Source: Sipunculus nudus
Lineage: Eukaryota; Annelida; Sipuncula; Golfingiida; Sipunculidae
Direction: 5' to 3'
Length of the DNA: 64,000 bases
NCBI GenBank assembly: GCA_026874595.1
Contig: CM049319.1
Coordinates: forward strand, 61,760,917 to 61,824,916
The translations under genes and the position numbers were made by a program. Under the pieces are notes generated by a model that saw only the letters and a list, made by a program, of their open reading frames with translations, had not been told where the DNA came from and made no database searches. The first letter of the stretch is position 1; each line of letters begins with the position of its first letter. Positions 33,800 to 45,455 of the stretch are shown one piece after another.

Positions 33800-34700
33800 G
33801 TTCAGTCCGCTTTTATGTCACCCCATAACAATGTTAAATTTGCACAAAGCGACAAAGAGTGCTTTAAATTTTTATATACTTTGGAAAGAGGGGGAACCCT
33901 CCCTTAAACAAAAAATCTTCTTGGTCTTCCCTTTACAACATTTTCTCCGCCTCCCTCTGGAATGAAACCAACAAAGAAAACCTGCTACTCTGTGTAGCAA
34001 CCAGGTGGTATCTTGCACAGTAAACTTAGCACCAGTGGTAACAAACAAAAAACATGGTCAACAACATGACTTCCTTGGCACAGGTAATAGTGTTTGGCGT
34101 AATAATTTAATAATAAGCTACCCATGCATTTAGCATGTTGTAACATATTAGCCAGGCCCTGATCATGTATAAAGAATGACCTAACGTTGTCTCGGAGATG
34201 GTATGGTGTGTACAGGGGGAAGTCTGCAACATTACAGGAATGATTCCATTGGGTCGGTCTCCACTCCTTTCTTGCTGGCAGGGGCATAAACATAATGAAA
34301 AACACCAGTGAACATCTTGTTTTTGTTTTATTAATCTACACAATGACCTTAAGTGCTTATTACTTAATGGTATGAGAGAAGAATGCTATGGAGCCTGTCT
34401 GTTGAAAGCATAGAGCAAAAATAAGAAAGAAATGTTATTACATTTGCTCCCCCCCCCCCCCCCCCCCCCCGGATAGGCTTCCTCAACATTGCAAACATAC
34501 AGTGAAGAAATGGTTCTTGTGAAAAAAAACCCTCTACAATGCTCCCTCTAGTCAACCTGTTGTTACAGCCCATATCACATCATCTGAAAATATATATGAC
34601 CATGTATGAAAGGCATATGTTCATTGAGTAGTCTTCTGTAGGCAAATAAGGTCCAGCAATTTATTTGAGATCAAGAAATGGTTATATGATGTCAAATTAG
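33800..34700. other. Intergenic DNA with a 22-C homopolymer
   Basis: C run at 34449-34470. The overlapping minus-strand frames at 33985-34343 contain no recognised domain. No gene is supported. Confidence 0.4.
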
Positions 34701-34724
34701 GTTGAACTATTGTTTGTTAAAGTC

Positions 34725-34815
34725 AGAGGTCACTTAGGGTCAAGAATTGGTCAAATGAAGTCAGAGGTCACATAAGGATAAGACAAGGTCATAGGAGGTC
34801 AATCAAAGGTGACCC
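34725..34815 (+). promoter_or_regulatory. Cluster of AGGTCA half-sites
   Basis: Within 90 bp, AGAGGTCAC occurs twice, followed by AAGGTCAT, GGAGGTCAAT and AAAGGTGACC. AGGTCA is the half-site of many nuclear receptors. Similar GACCTTGACC words occur in the window's transposons, so this may be repeat-derived. Confidence 0.25.
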
Positions 34816-34924
34816 ACATATCAAAGACTGTCAGTTTATGAAGGTCATGCCCATATATCCACATACAGTCAGTTTGGATGCTGGATAGCTGTTGAATTAT
34901 TTACTTCAAAATCTGGCAAATGAG

Positions 34925-35215
34925 AAAACCTGTAATCTTAGACCTGTGGTTGGTTGCATATATAAGGAATTTGGAAGAAAGTAGGTCTTAAAACGCCCTT
35001 TGCAAATCTCTGGTTCATCTGACTTACATCTGACCTTGCTGAATGTGTTTGGATCACTTTGGTGGGCCCACAAGTTATATAAATGTGGATTTAAACAAAA
35101 CAAGCAGCCTGTGTGTGGTGGGATAGGTGTTATCTGACCTATTTTATGAAAGGTTCATGGGATTATGTTAAGTAAATAGATGTCAGATATCAAAATAGCT
35201 AAAAGGGCGACTTTA
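34925..35215 (+). repeat. Dispersed repeat family A, copy 3
   Basis: Ordered shared words: GGTTGGTTGCATAT, TCTGGTTCATCTGAC, TTGCTGAATGTGTTTGGAT, CAGCCTGTGTGTGGTGGGAT, TGACCTATTTTATGAAAGG, GATGTCAGATATCAAAATAG. Same orientation as the other copies. Confidence 0.65.
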
Positions 35216-35775
35216 AAAAGACTTCCAGCTGATGCAACAAGTTTCTTATGATGCTCTTGGCAATTTCTAAGAACAATGCAAACCTGAAAATCTGAAATTA
35301 TTAAAACTGATTTATTTCACTTGTTTTCTTTCATTAGCTTGTGATAATACAGTCTTTAAGCAAAAAAAAAAATAATGTAAAAATATGCAATGACTATAAG
35401 AGGAAGTGCCCTCCATTAAAAGTTAGAACTTCATTTAAACTTTACAATTTTTCCAGTGCTTCAGATAACTAGATTCTATTTTCGTAGATTTTTTTTTTCA
35501 GTTTGATTCCTGCCATGATATAATGTAGCACTATCAAAAAGGCATCCTAGAATTCATTAGGAGTGCTGAAAAGAGACCGCATTCAGGATCAATATTCAAG
35601 CTTTGTTGGGCTTTATCACAAAATGAGTTTATATCAAGATGCTTTGATCAAACTACACGGGACTGAAAAGATGACGCCTTTAACCTTGACTCTTATGGAA
35701 ACATACTGTGACGACAATGTCCATTAACTTCAAACAGACCATAAAAGCATTAGTAAGGAATATCCATGGGAGGGT

Positions 35776-35850
35776 GTAGCATGCACCCTGGTGGTTAATG
35801 CATTAGACTCTGGAGCCGTACCTTTAATTCTTCAACCCCACCAAGGTCAG
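35776..35850 (+). repeat. Degenerate tRNA-derived SINE head
   Basis: CTGGTGGTTAATGCATTAGA, CTCTGGAGCCGTA and a mutated B-box region TTCTTCAACCCCACC are arranged like a tRNA body. The B-box no longer fits the consensus, so it is presumably inactive. Confidence 0.4.
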
Positions 35851-36169
35851 TGAGTCAAAAGAGTGACACTTATGGAAAACAGTAGAGATTCGTTCAAATG
35901 TCTTCGAAATGAAATTTAAGGAATCAGAAAAAAAATTACTCCTGGCCTTATATGCATATAACCTGATATCCTCAGGATTACAAATTACCCATAATACTTC
36001 ACTGCATGGTCATCTTAATAAATATTCAAAGGGCAGTGCAACAGAGAGCTTTTTAATAAAAATGTGTATGAAAAAGAGGCTGCCAGATGACTCTAATTCT
36101 GCCACCTGGAATCTGTCCATGGTAATGGGCAAGTCCTGAAATAAGTTACCAATCAAGCTAGTCCATTAA

Positions 36170-37040
36170 GTCAGATAATGAGCGCACTGTAAAACAACAG
36201 ACAAACCTGAAGACATGAATCGAGCTTTGAAGACAATTTTCAGAATGCAGGAATGGGTTGGTGTCAGCCTCACTGCCAAGTGACCAGCCAGTCTTCACCT
36301 CTCCACCTGGGCTCAGAACACCACTGTCTTAAACAGGCACACAATTTCCAGCCCATAAATCGCAGTCTCGTTTTTCCAGTGTAAATGTGGAGATAATGGC
36401 CTGGCCTGCATTAAGTCGACATGACATCCCGCTCCATTAGGCCTGCTCGATTTTCTAAATGGACCTGAGAGAGGGCGATGTGTGTGTACCACTTTATTAA
36501 TGATAGATACACACACGCCTTTTGAAGCCAAGCTCACCATCACAAAGAGCACTATTATGTCCAATATTGTACCGCACTTGGGGGCTGGGACACTGCTAAT
36601 TATTATGTAGGCTTTCACGGGCGAATCCTCCCCTATTGTGCAACATGACAAGCGGTCCAGCTTAAAAGCAAACACAGACTAAGTATTCTGCTTTGTGGGC
36701 CAATCTGGGTACATTACCTTCATGTCAATAACAAATGCCCCAATCAACACTGGCCACAATAGGGTTTGACAGGAACACTGAAATCCCATTAAAGGAAAAT
36801 TAACCCCAATTAAGGAAACACAAACATTTGCCCGTTCTCCGATCCCCTTGAAACTGCCAGATATATGGAGGGCTTTACTCAACAGGAGAAGACAGGGGGG
36901 CCACCACAATGGTAAAGACATCAGACACCTTTCACAGGAGAAGAAAAAATTAATTTTGCCATGCACACCTAATGCGATGACATTTAATACCCTCAGGCTC
37001 TGTTAGGAAGTCCATAATGGTCAATCCACACGGTGGTGCG
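36170..37040. other. Candidate conserved non-coding block upstream of LMO
   Basis: Balanced composition with GCTAATTATTATGTAGG (about 36594), CCATTAGGCCTGCTCG (about 36435) and CACTTTATTAATGATAG (about 36490). The last lies between inverted GTGTGTGTA and ATACACACAC arms. A 120-codon minus-strand frame (36313-36675) has no recognisable domain and is not called a gene. Confidence 0.4.
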
Positions 37041-37806
37041 CAGATTTATTTTTGTATACATGTGGGTGCAAATCCATCAAAAGCACATAAAATACCCTTC
37101 CTGATTTTTTTTTTATAAAAAAAAAATAAAATTGGATTTATATCAATTTTCTAATTTAACCCAAAGTTATTATATTTAATTAACATTTCATTTGTCATTT
37201 TTTTGTTTTAAGGTAGGACTGTTGTATTATAGTTTGTGTTATCTCCTAAAAATTACTGGACCACCCTACTACTTTCCAGAGATCTATTCCCACCCAGACA
37301 TTGTTCTTGAAGTATTTACTTGTCACTTCCCAGTTCCCTTATCAAACCCTCACCCCATTTTCCATAGACTAAAACCAAGATGTTACAAGCAGTGTGTCAG
37401 AGGTCAAAGCAAAGAGACTATAATCACATGGGAGAGAAATAAACAATTTTCCCCTTTTATACTGCATATGAGGCTAAGGATGATTAGGAATTATTGGCCA
37501 ATTCTTAAGATATACAATCTCTGAAGTTCTCTGGTGAAACCACTTTTAAATCTGTGGTAGGATTTGAACCAAGCATCTTCAGTATTGATACAAGATATGA
37601 TAAACATAAGGAATATATGACAATTTAGATTCCACCACCATTTTCCTCGATCGTTATTCAAAGAAAGATAACAAACATCTTCTCATACATTATAGGCTGT
37701 GTCTGTACTGGCAAACATTCTGAATCAAGAACCGGTTAACAATCCCTGTACTGGACCACTCTACTGTAGTCTGCTTGAAAGGTGGCATACAATAGTTCTG
37801 TTTACT
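37041..37806. other. AT-rich spacer, no gene seen
   Basis: Poly-T/poly-A runs at about 37106-37129. GGATTTGAACC at 37560-37570 is the complement of a B-box, but no A-box partner was found. The 110-codon plus-strand frame (37192-37524) shows no known domain. Confidence 0.35.
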
Positions 37807-37809
37807 TTA

Positions 37810-38147
37810 GGCCAAAATAAAAAAAAGGTATGGTTCTCAGGCACTTTTTTTCAGAAATCAATGCGGGCGGGCGCTTTTTTTATTTTAATTTTTTTGGTAT
37901 GTTTCCATAAAAATGTCAAATGATAAGGGAAAAGCAAGAAAATAACAGTTTTATTTTGCTAAATAAGTAAAAGCACTACAAAACAAAAGAAATTGTATGG
38001 TTTTATCTTCTTGAAAGAAATTTTCGGAGTGGCACCAGCTCAAAATTGGAAAATTTTTATTGAAAATCAAAATAAAAAGTTTTGATGCCGGGGTTGAAAA
38101 TTGATGCGAGCGGTGCCTGAGAACCATACCTTTAATTTTTTTTGGCC
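37810..38147 (+). mobile_element. MITE, 338 bp, GGCCAAAA inverted termini, TTA target duplication
   Basis: The left end is GGCCAAAATAAAAAAAAGGT then ATGGTTCTCAGGCAC; the right end is the inverted counterpart (GTGCCTGAGAACCATACC, then TTTGGCC). TTA flanks both sides (37807-37809 and 38148-38150). A 3-bp TWA duplication with GG-starting termini suggests a PIF/Harbinger-type non-autonomous element; that class call is inference. No transposase frame is present. Confidence 0.75.
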
Positions 38148-38150
38148 TTA

Positions 38151-39730
38151 GTCAAGTTTACGGGCAAATCTGTATCTAGTCTGCATGAGGCCAGTTCTGC
38201 TACCAAATGACCCAATCTTTCCGGCGGAATATAATTTTTTGCAGCATTGGATATTAAATTAACAACAAAGTGCAGACAGCAAGCTCACATTTATGGCATA
38301 AACCGATACTTTTTTTAAAAAGTGAACTACAGTGCTGTTGCAAAGTGAACTGAAGGTACTTCAAGACTGAAGTAAACCAGTTTAATCCTATTTAGATGTG
38401 AACCAAGTAAGGATTTGGCTTAACTCTCAAAACAATCAGCAAACCAGATGTCATTCAACTCTTTTCTGACATACAGTGCCTTGTCTTACATGCCTTATAT
38501 GGTATGTGGTGAGAGACTTATTCAATGTGGAATTCATTTTCCACAGATAGTGTACAGTTACATCTGTATTATTGAAGGCAATTCCTTTAACCAAAATCTT
38601 ATTAAACCTCCACAAATGTTACCCTCTGCTGACCTTTCTCTTGTAAATTAAGTTTGAAAGTAATCAATTGTTTTCTTGTATGACTAAATAAATGTATTTG
38701 CCATGATTGAAAGTACAGAACGGTTTGAAACATATATAAGCATTTCCTATATTTGAAGATATACAAATTGAACAAATGAAAATTTTATGATCAATTAGTT
38801 TATTTACTGAACACAATTTTGACAAATTAATGGTTTACTGGACTGAAGGCACTTAAATGCATTAAATTTGTATAATTTGTATATAGTGGAAAGTGGCAGG
38901 TAATATTTATTTTAATTTGTATCTGAGAGATTCCAAAATTAAATCCTTTTTAACATGAAAGGCTCTCCCTAATGGCATAGCAAGGGGATGTAAAGTTATC
39001 TTTTGTTAAGAAGTTGCCAATAAACATCCTCATTAAATCAAGAACAATGAAATGACAATTTCAGTGGAAATGACAAATTGCTTAATGGCAACAATATGTG
39101 TCTATTAATTCACAGAAAAGACCGTCAGAATCAGCAACAAAGTCTTGGCCATAAAATTATGTTCATGGAAATAGCAACTCTTTCCTCAGGATACTGAGTG
39201 ATCTGAATGAGCTACAAAATTGGGAAATGCTGATTACATGAATAAGAACTGTATACATGCCAAAATATTTAATAATGAAAGCTGGTGTAACCAGCAGGGA
39301 TAAGAAAACAGGGCCGTAATCAATTAAAACATTTATATCATACACAAGAAAACCATGCTGAGGAGAATAAACCAAGCTATTTTTCTATGTAATAATAAGA
39401 TTTAAGAAAAACTTGCAATTAAAAAAAATTTCCCTGATATGATTTCATACAAGATACATAAATCTTGTAAATTTAAGTGTAACTGCTCAGGTATAAGTGT
39501 CTTAAACATGTGTCACTCATAGTGACATTACCTGTCACGTGTTCATTCCCATCTGTCCATGTATCATCCAAATATCATTTGATAATCTGGATGTCATTTA
39601 AATTAAAAAGAAAATTTAAAGGTGGCACATGTTTGAGACCACATTTTATTAAATTTTATGTCACCTGTCTGGCTGTGATTTCAGTAGTTATTGTCTGGTT
39701 AACTCTGTTATTTTTTCAAAGTGTCATATG
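38151..39730. other. AT-rich single-copy-looking DNA
   Basis: No repeat family member or convincing exon was seen. Frames of up to 73 codons are without recognisable features. Confidence 0.4.
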
Positions 39731-39734
39731 ACTG

Positions 39735-40395
39735 TTTTTGACTTGTCTAGGTGTCACTTGTCTAGCTCTGACTTGCCTATGGGTCATCTGTCTGGCTCTG
39801 ACTTGTCTATGGGTCACCTGTCTGGCTCTAACTTGCAGAGGTGAAATGTCTAGCTGTCTCCTGTCTCTGACTTGTCTTGGTTTACTGGCCTGTCTTTGAC
39901 TTAACTAGCCATCTCCTATCTTTAACTTTTCTAGGTATCACCTGTCATTAATCTATCTACGTTCACCTGTCTCTCTGACCTGTCCAGGTATCACCTGTCC
40001 GGCTCTGACTAATCTATGGGTCACCTGTCTGGCTGTAACTTGTCTAGGTGAAACCTGTCTGACTCTGACTTGTCTATGGGTCACCTGTCTGGCTCTAACT
40101 TGTCTAGGTGAAACCTGTCTGCCCCTTAACTGTCTAGCTGTCTCCTAGGTGAAACCTGTCTAGCTCTAAATTGTCTAGCTGTCTCCTAGGTGAAACCCGT
40201 CTAGCTCTAAATTCTCTAGCTGTCTTCTAGGTTAAACCTGTCCGGCTCTAAATTGTCTAGCTGTCTCCTAGGTGAAACCTGTCTGGCTCTTATGTTTTCT
40301 AGCTGTCTCCTATCTCTTACTTGCCCAGCTGTCTCTGACTTGTCTAGGCATCACCTGTTTTTTTACTTATCAAGGTTCACCTGTCTGTTTCTGAC
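39735..40395. repeat. Minisatellite, about 31-33 bp unit, CACCTGTCT-rich
   Basis: Diverged units of the type CACCTGTCTGGCTCTGACTT plus GTCTATGGGT, alternating with AGGTGAAACCTGTCT variants. Unit order is irregular and there are roughly 20 units. CACCTG, an E-box, recurs in eight or more of them. Confidence 0.85.
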
Positions 40396-41160
40396 TTGGG
40401 TATCTGTATACCTTTAGTAATATAGCAAGAAAATCATTCTTGTTCACATTGTTATAAAATAGACCAATGAACATATACACTTAGTTCAATGATGAGATTC
40501 TTAATCTGATTTCTGAAATGGTATTTATCTTTCCACTTTAACCATACTCACGGACATTAAGTTTTTCTTATACCATTTTAAATGTACAGTGCATGCTTCA
40601 TAAGTTTTTTTACTAAGTTCCCTACTGTGTATGTGGAACAACAGACAGCTGTGCAGAACAGTAGCGGTGTGAGTGTGAGAGATGAAACCCTCATGCAGGA
40701 GTGACCTCTAGAGGTCAAAGATGCAAGGTCGTTTCATATCAGGATAACAAAGCAAAATTATTTGGATAACCAAGCAAAACTGGGTGGCGCCATCTTTTTA
40801 GTGACTGAACAGAGTAATATATTATTCCACTGTCAAGTCAAAATATGTTTAAATTCATAAGTTTAAATTCTGAACAAGCAATTTACTGACACCAGCAGCT
40901 GTATTCCACCAAACTCAGTGTATATGGCAGCGCTGCGCAAGATATTTAAGTTATAAGATATTACATAAGAGTACAACTCAAGACATCAAAATGACCCTAG
41001 CTGGCACTACAAGAACAATTTCTCCCAGTAATCTTATACTTTAAAAGCCTTTATATCTGAACTGCATGATTCTGAGCGCACCATACATAAAATCAAAATA
41101 CATGACAATCTTTTCTCAAAGTGCTGAACTTCAAATAAAAATCTCAGCTGGTGTGAATAT
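40396..41160. other. Intergenic DNA, no gene seen
   Basis: It contains one isolated GGTGGCGCCATC word (about 40781), like the start words of the repeats at 2.6-9.6 kb but without the rest of the element. Otherwise featureless. Confidence 0.35.
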
Positions 41161-41620
41161 CACCTGATTGTTTGGGGACCAGCAGCCACGACTGATTAGG
41201 AAAATGTCATAAGAAACCCTTAGATCAACTCATCTGATCGTGTAGAAAAATATTAGCAGCAGCTGGGCCGACATGGTCGCTGATAAAGCTAATGACACGG
41301 AGGATTGGAGCGACATCTTCTTGGTTCTATAATACACTTGAATTAGGCTTCATTAGACCCAGTTTGTCAAATTATCCTCATAATGTAAGGCGACAGCTTG
41401 GGAGAAGGGTCAACAAATTGGCCGCCGGTACGATTGCGAATGAGCTGCTCATCGTTGCTGTGCCGTCACCTGCCTGAAGGTGGTAATCAGAGCACCCCCC
41501 CCTCCCCAAATGTCCTCCGTCAGGCCGGACCAATAGAAAAACAAGTTGTCTCTCCATGTCGTGATGTTGCTTCTTCTGCTATAGGTGATGCCCTCTAAAC
41601 ATGGAGGGTTAAACTTTTAC
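41160..41620. other. Candidate conserved non-coding block upstream of LMO
   Basis: Balanced composition, with GCTGATAAAGCTAATGACAC, GAATTAGGCTTCATTAGACC and TTGGCCGCCGGTACG between AT-rich flanks. Small overlapping frames (41292-41598) do not look like protein. A minus-strand donor-like GTAAGT at about 41640 was noted but not assigned. Confidence 0.4.
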
Positions 41621-41959
41621 TGGTAAATTTATGGTACACTTACCTTTTTTTTCTCTGGTGGGGATCACCACACTCAGCAAGTGTTCTATGAACACGTATT
41701 AGGACTGTTTGAGTCAGAGAATTTCTGGTTGTTAGATATGTACTGATAATTAATAATGTTAACTGAAAGCAAACTTTTAATATTGTAATTAATAAAATTA
41801 ATTGAGAGAAAACATTGGATGGTATTTCAGAGTGTGATTAATGTAGCCATGATTACAACAGATGAGGCCAAATCAAATACAGATTCAAATTACACCTGGT
41901 GTCAGGTAACTTGATCACTGTAGTTGGTAGCCAGCACCACCTGGTGTGAAAAATCTAAA

Positions 41960-42900
41960 GCTGTCTGGAGACTGTTCACATTTTGCTTTTAAACATGTCT
42001 GGAGACTACCTGTACAAACATGTTTAGCTGGAGTCTGCTGTCATTAATGCCTGATATGCTTGGAGATAATAAACATTATGCCTTATAAGATAACAAACCT
42101 TTTAAACATTTTGTGAGATATTCTCTTTCTGGCAGTCTCTGCCCATGTTCAGGCATTAAAAAACATTTTGCCCATGTTCAGAAGATTACAAACATGTTTG
42201 GTTTGAGATTATGAATATTCTATCCAAGTATGTAACTATACACAGTGCGCCTTGCATGTTTTTGATGATCACAAACATATTGGTTTGTTGTCAAGAGACC
42301 TTTTATGCCTGGCATTTTTAAGGAGTACAACTTATACTTTATAAATTTGAAGATAAATGTTTACAAATAAACATACTGGTTTCCAATTCTAAACATTCCA
42401 TCCATTGTGTAAATTTATACACATTCTACCATACATGTTTGAAGGAAACAAGAATATTTATTTTCAGACTGTAAACATTCTCTCCATGTTTATTATTAAC
42501 ATTTTGCCTCAATCATTTGAAGATTATTAACATATTTGATTTCATATTATAAACATTAACTCCATATATGTAAACAATAAACAATTTGCCTTACCTGTTT
42601 GAGGATTACAAACATGTTTGGCTTGAGACTTTTATCTTTGTGTCTAATTCTGTTATAAGCTAAGTAAACTATATATATTTTGCCTTATGTGTCTGTAATC
42701 TCAAAACATGTTTGCTTTCAGATTATAAATATTCTGTGCATGTATGTAAACTCTAAACATTTTGCCTTGTATGTCAGTCACTGAGTCAGTTACAAAATTA
42801 TTTGACTTGAAGATTTCTCTCACTGTGTCTGATGTGTTATGAAAGGATAAACTTTGTGCTTTGCATGTCTGACAAAATTACAAATGACATATAAAGCATT
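41960..42900. repeat. Degenerate tandem repeat with ACAAACATGTTTGG core
   Basis: Recurring diverged words are GATTACAAACATGTTTGGCT, GAGATTATAAACATTC and AACATTTTGCCTT. Spacing is loose (about 60-120 bp), suggesting an old, decayed array. Confidence 0.5.
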
Positions 42901-43826
42901 CACATCTAGTTTTATTTTAATTAAAATTCCATCTTTAACTCTTGATATAAGCACAGTAAATGTCACAAAGTATTGTTAATCATTGCTTTATTGTATAATT
43001 TATATTAGTGACACTAAAATAGCTCAGGCCTACTATAATAAGCTTGGCAAACTCTTCATGCAGCTTCCTACGATAAAGTGTACAATTTCTTTTTTTCTAA
43101 TAAAGTGGTTCCAGTTAGGGTTAATGATATAAGCTATATTTATAACCTGCTGGCCACTAAGTTCCATCAGCATCACATTTTAACTTACAAACAACTCCGC
43201 ATCAACCTCCGCTGACATTTGGAAGGTTGTACAGATAAGTTTGCATCCTTCACATTTCACAAATAAATATAATTTAAAGTCCAAAAATGCAAATACACAA
43301 TCTGCGAAAAAGAAACAGGTAAACTGGTGTATAAATTTAGTGACATTTCTGCTTATTTTAAAAGTGACTTCACTAATGCTCATTACTAGCTTTAATAGTG
43401 TTGACTTTGAAATGTAAGAGGTGTCTCAGACTGCATGCATTAATAAAATAGGGTTCAAATTTTTAAAATCCCACATTGTAAGGGGCACCCTATCCTATAC
43501 TCCCTTCCCAATATATTCAGACCTTATATTCTGTGAATTCACTTTTTGATTTCAACCCCCTGTTTTATTTTTTATAATATTTATATATATATTACTTTAT
43601 TATTTTAGCCTATAGCCTATAATTTCAAACCCCAGGAATCCAATCATAATTCTAAATTCAACTATATAACCACAGTTCTAAATCCTTAATTGCAGTAACC
43701 AGGACATGAATAACATAGCTTATGATCCTTAAGTGAACTAATATACTGCAAACAACCAGAATTTTAACCACAGATCTAAATCCTTAAAGTGCATAACAAA
43801 GTGCCAAAATAAAAAAAAATTAACAA
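42901..43826. other. AT-rich spacer
   Basis: No gene or repeat family was recognised. Several TATATATT-type runs occur at about 43570-43610. Confidence 0.4.
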
Positions 43827-43829
43827 TTA

Positions 43830-44166
43830 GGCCAAAAAAAATTAAAGGTATGGTTCTCAGGCACCGCCCGCATCAATTTTGAACCCCCGCATCAAAAATT
43901 TTTATTTTGATTTTCAATAAAAACTTTCCAATTTTGAGCTGCTACCGCTCTGACATTTCTTTCAAGAAGATAAAACCATACAATTTCCTTTGTTTTGTAG
44001 TGCTTTTACTTATTTAACAAAATAAAACTGTTATTTTCATGCTTTTCCCTTATCATTTGAAATTTCAATCGAAACATACCAAAAAATTTAAAATAAAAAA
44101 AGCGCCCGCCCGCATTGATTTCCGAAAAAAAGTGCCTGAGAACCATACCCTTTTTTTATTTTGGCC
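43830..44166 (-). mobile_element. MITE, 337 bp, inverted sister of the copy at 37810-38147
   Basis: It has the same termini (GGCCAAAAAAAATTAAAGGT then ATGGTTCTCAGGCACC; the opposite end mirrored to TTTTGGCC). Length is almost identical, and it is flanked by TTA on both sides (43827-43829 and 44167-44169). The interior corresponds to the other copy read on the opposite strand (GCGCCCGCCCGCATTGATTT near its right end). No coding frame. Confidence 0.75.
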
Positions 44167-44639
44167 TTAGATCCTTTAAGTCCTTAAATATTCCAGTGTA
44201 ATGCAAGTAGAATTATATAAATAGTAAATTTTTAATTATACAAACCTGATGCAAAAAAAAGGAATCCAAATAATAATTCCTGGTACTTTTTGTACTAATA
44301 TTCTGCAAACAATTTTGACCTAACCTGATGCAAACATCCAAGAATTTTAGTAGAGTTAAGCACTTGTCTAAACTAACAACAAAGCAACAAACAGGAGGGA
44401 TTCTTAGTACTACAAAACTACTGCAAACAAGTGGAGAATTAATGTAGTTTTAAATTCTTGATTGGTTGTGAACAAAGAAACAACTTCTAAAGCCTTAAAA
44501 CCAATTAAGTTTATTTTATTAGCTGTGGAAATGGATACATAATCGTAAAATTAACTGGATTTTAATGGTACAAATGGAATCAAGTCTACTCTTCAAAAAC
44601 AGGGGGAAAAAAGCACAGGAAGGACTTTGGTATTAGTGC

Positions 44640-44880
44640 TGTTTTTTACTGTCGACCAGTGATGAACATTCGGCCAGGTGTCAGCTGGTTCGTTTTGCGA
44701 TCTTGCTAGCCTTGGCCATTAATGCTGAAGTTGATTGGGTGAAGAAGCCATGTTTACGAGATGAAAAGTCGCCCCCTGAATTATTTACATCAGACTTAAT
44801 TGCTCAGGCTGTATTGAAGTCATATATCAATAAAACTGACCTCCCACTCACCACCATGATGTATATTTTGTGATGTGAAG
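44640..44880. other. Candidate conserved non-coding block
   Basis: A short balanced island containing CGGCCAGGTGTCAGCTGGTT (two adjacent E-boxes, CAGGTG and CAGCTG), TTGGCCATTAATGCTG and CAGACTTAATTGCTCAGG. Confidence 0.35.
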
Positions 44881-45159
44881 CTGAAAAATAGGATAGAGCA
44901 GCCTATGTATGTCCACCCATGCTTGTTAAAATACTCTTGTGAAAAAAAAAAACAAATAAAATATAAATAAATGTAAACCCTAAACTTCACTTGAGAATTT
45001 GAAAAGCATTTTCAAATTCTGAGATTGCATTACAGTAAATTTTTGGAGCAGATTTGAATAAGTTATGAGGATACAGCTCTGAGTTATTGTATTGCAGGCT
45101 TTAATTTTTTATTTCTATTATTCCAAAAAAATAAAAGATGTTTGCAGTATCACCTTAGA

Positions 45160-45455
45160 AACCACAGTACATGGGACAATGGTAACATGTAACCTAAGAT
45201 GTCTGCTTGCAAATGAGTGGAAGCTGAAAGGTCATCAGTTACAAAACTCTGGTTCATCTGACCCTCACCAGATGTCCTTGTTGAATGTGTCTGGATTATT
45301 TTGCCCTCCCCACATGTTATAAACATGAGGATATAACAAAAAGAACAGCCTATGTGCAGTGGGATTTGGGTTTTCTGGCCTATTTTTATTAACGGTTTGA
45401 GGAATTTTCTTTAGTTATTAGATGTCAGATACCAGAATAAGGCCCTTTAAGATAT
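45160..45455 (+). repeat. Dispersed repeat family A, copy 4
   Basis: Ordered shared words: AAAACTCTGGTTCATCTGAC, CCTTGTTGAATGTGTCTGGA, CCCCACATGTTATAAACATG, CAGCCTATGTGCAGTGGGAT, TTTTCTGGCCTATTTTTATT, TAAGGCCCTTTAAG. This and the copy at 24277 are the most complete. Confidence 0.65.

Noticed and set aside
33663-33965. 100-codon plus-strand frame
   Set aside because: Overlaps a tRNA-derived SINE on the opposite strand; no protein similarity recognised.
36313-36675. 120-codon minus-strand open frame
   Set aside because: No known motif, and composition and words match the surrounding candidate regulatory block.
37555-37575. SINE B-box on the minus strand (complement of GGATTTGAACC)
   Set aside because: No A-box at the required distance and no tRNA-like body.
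41640-41710. Upstream LMO exon ending at a GTAAGT donor
   Set aside because: The donor is good, but no coding content or acceptor pairing could be established. Several equally good donors occur in the desert (for example near 48960, 54610 and 62808).
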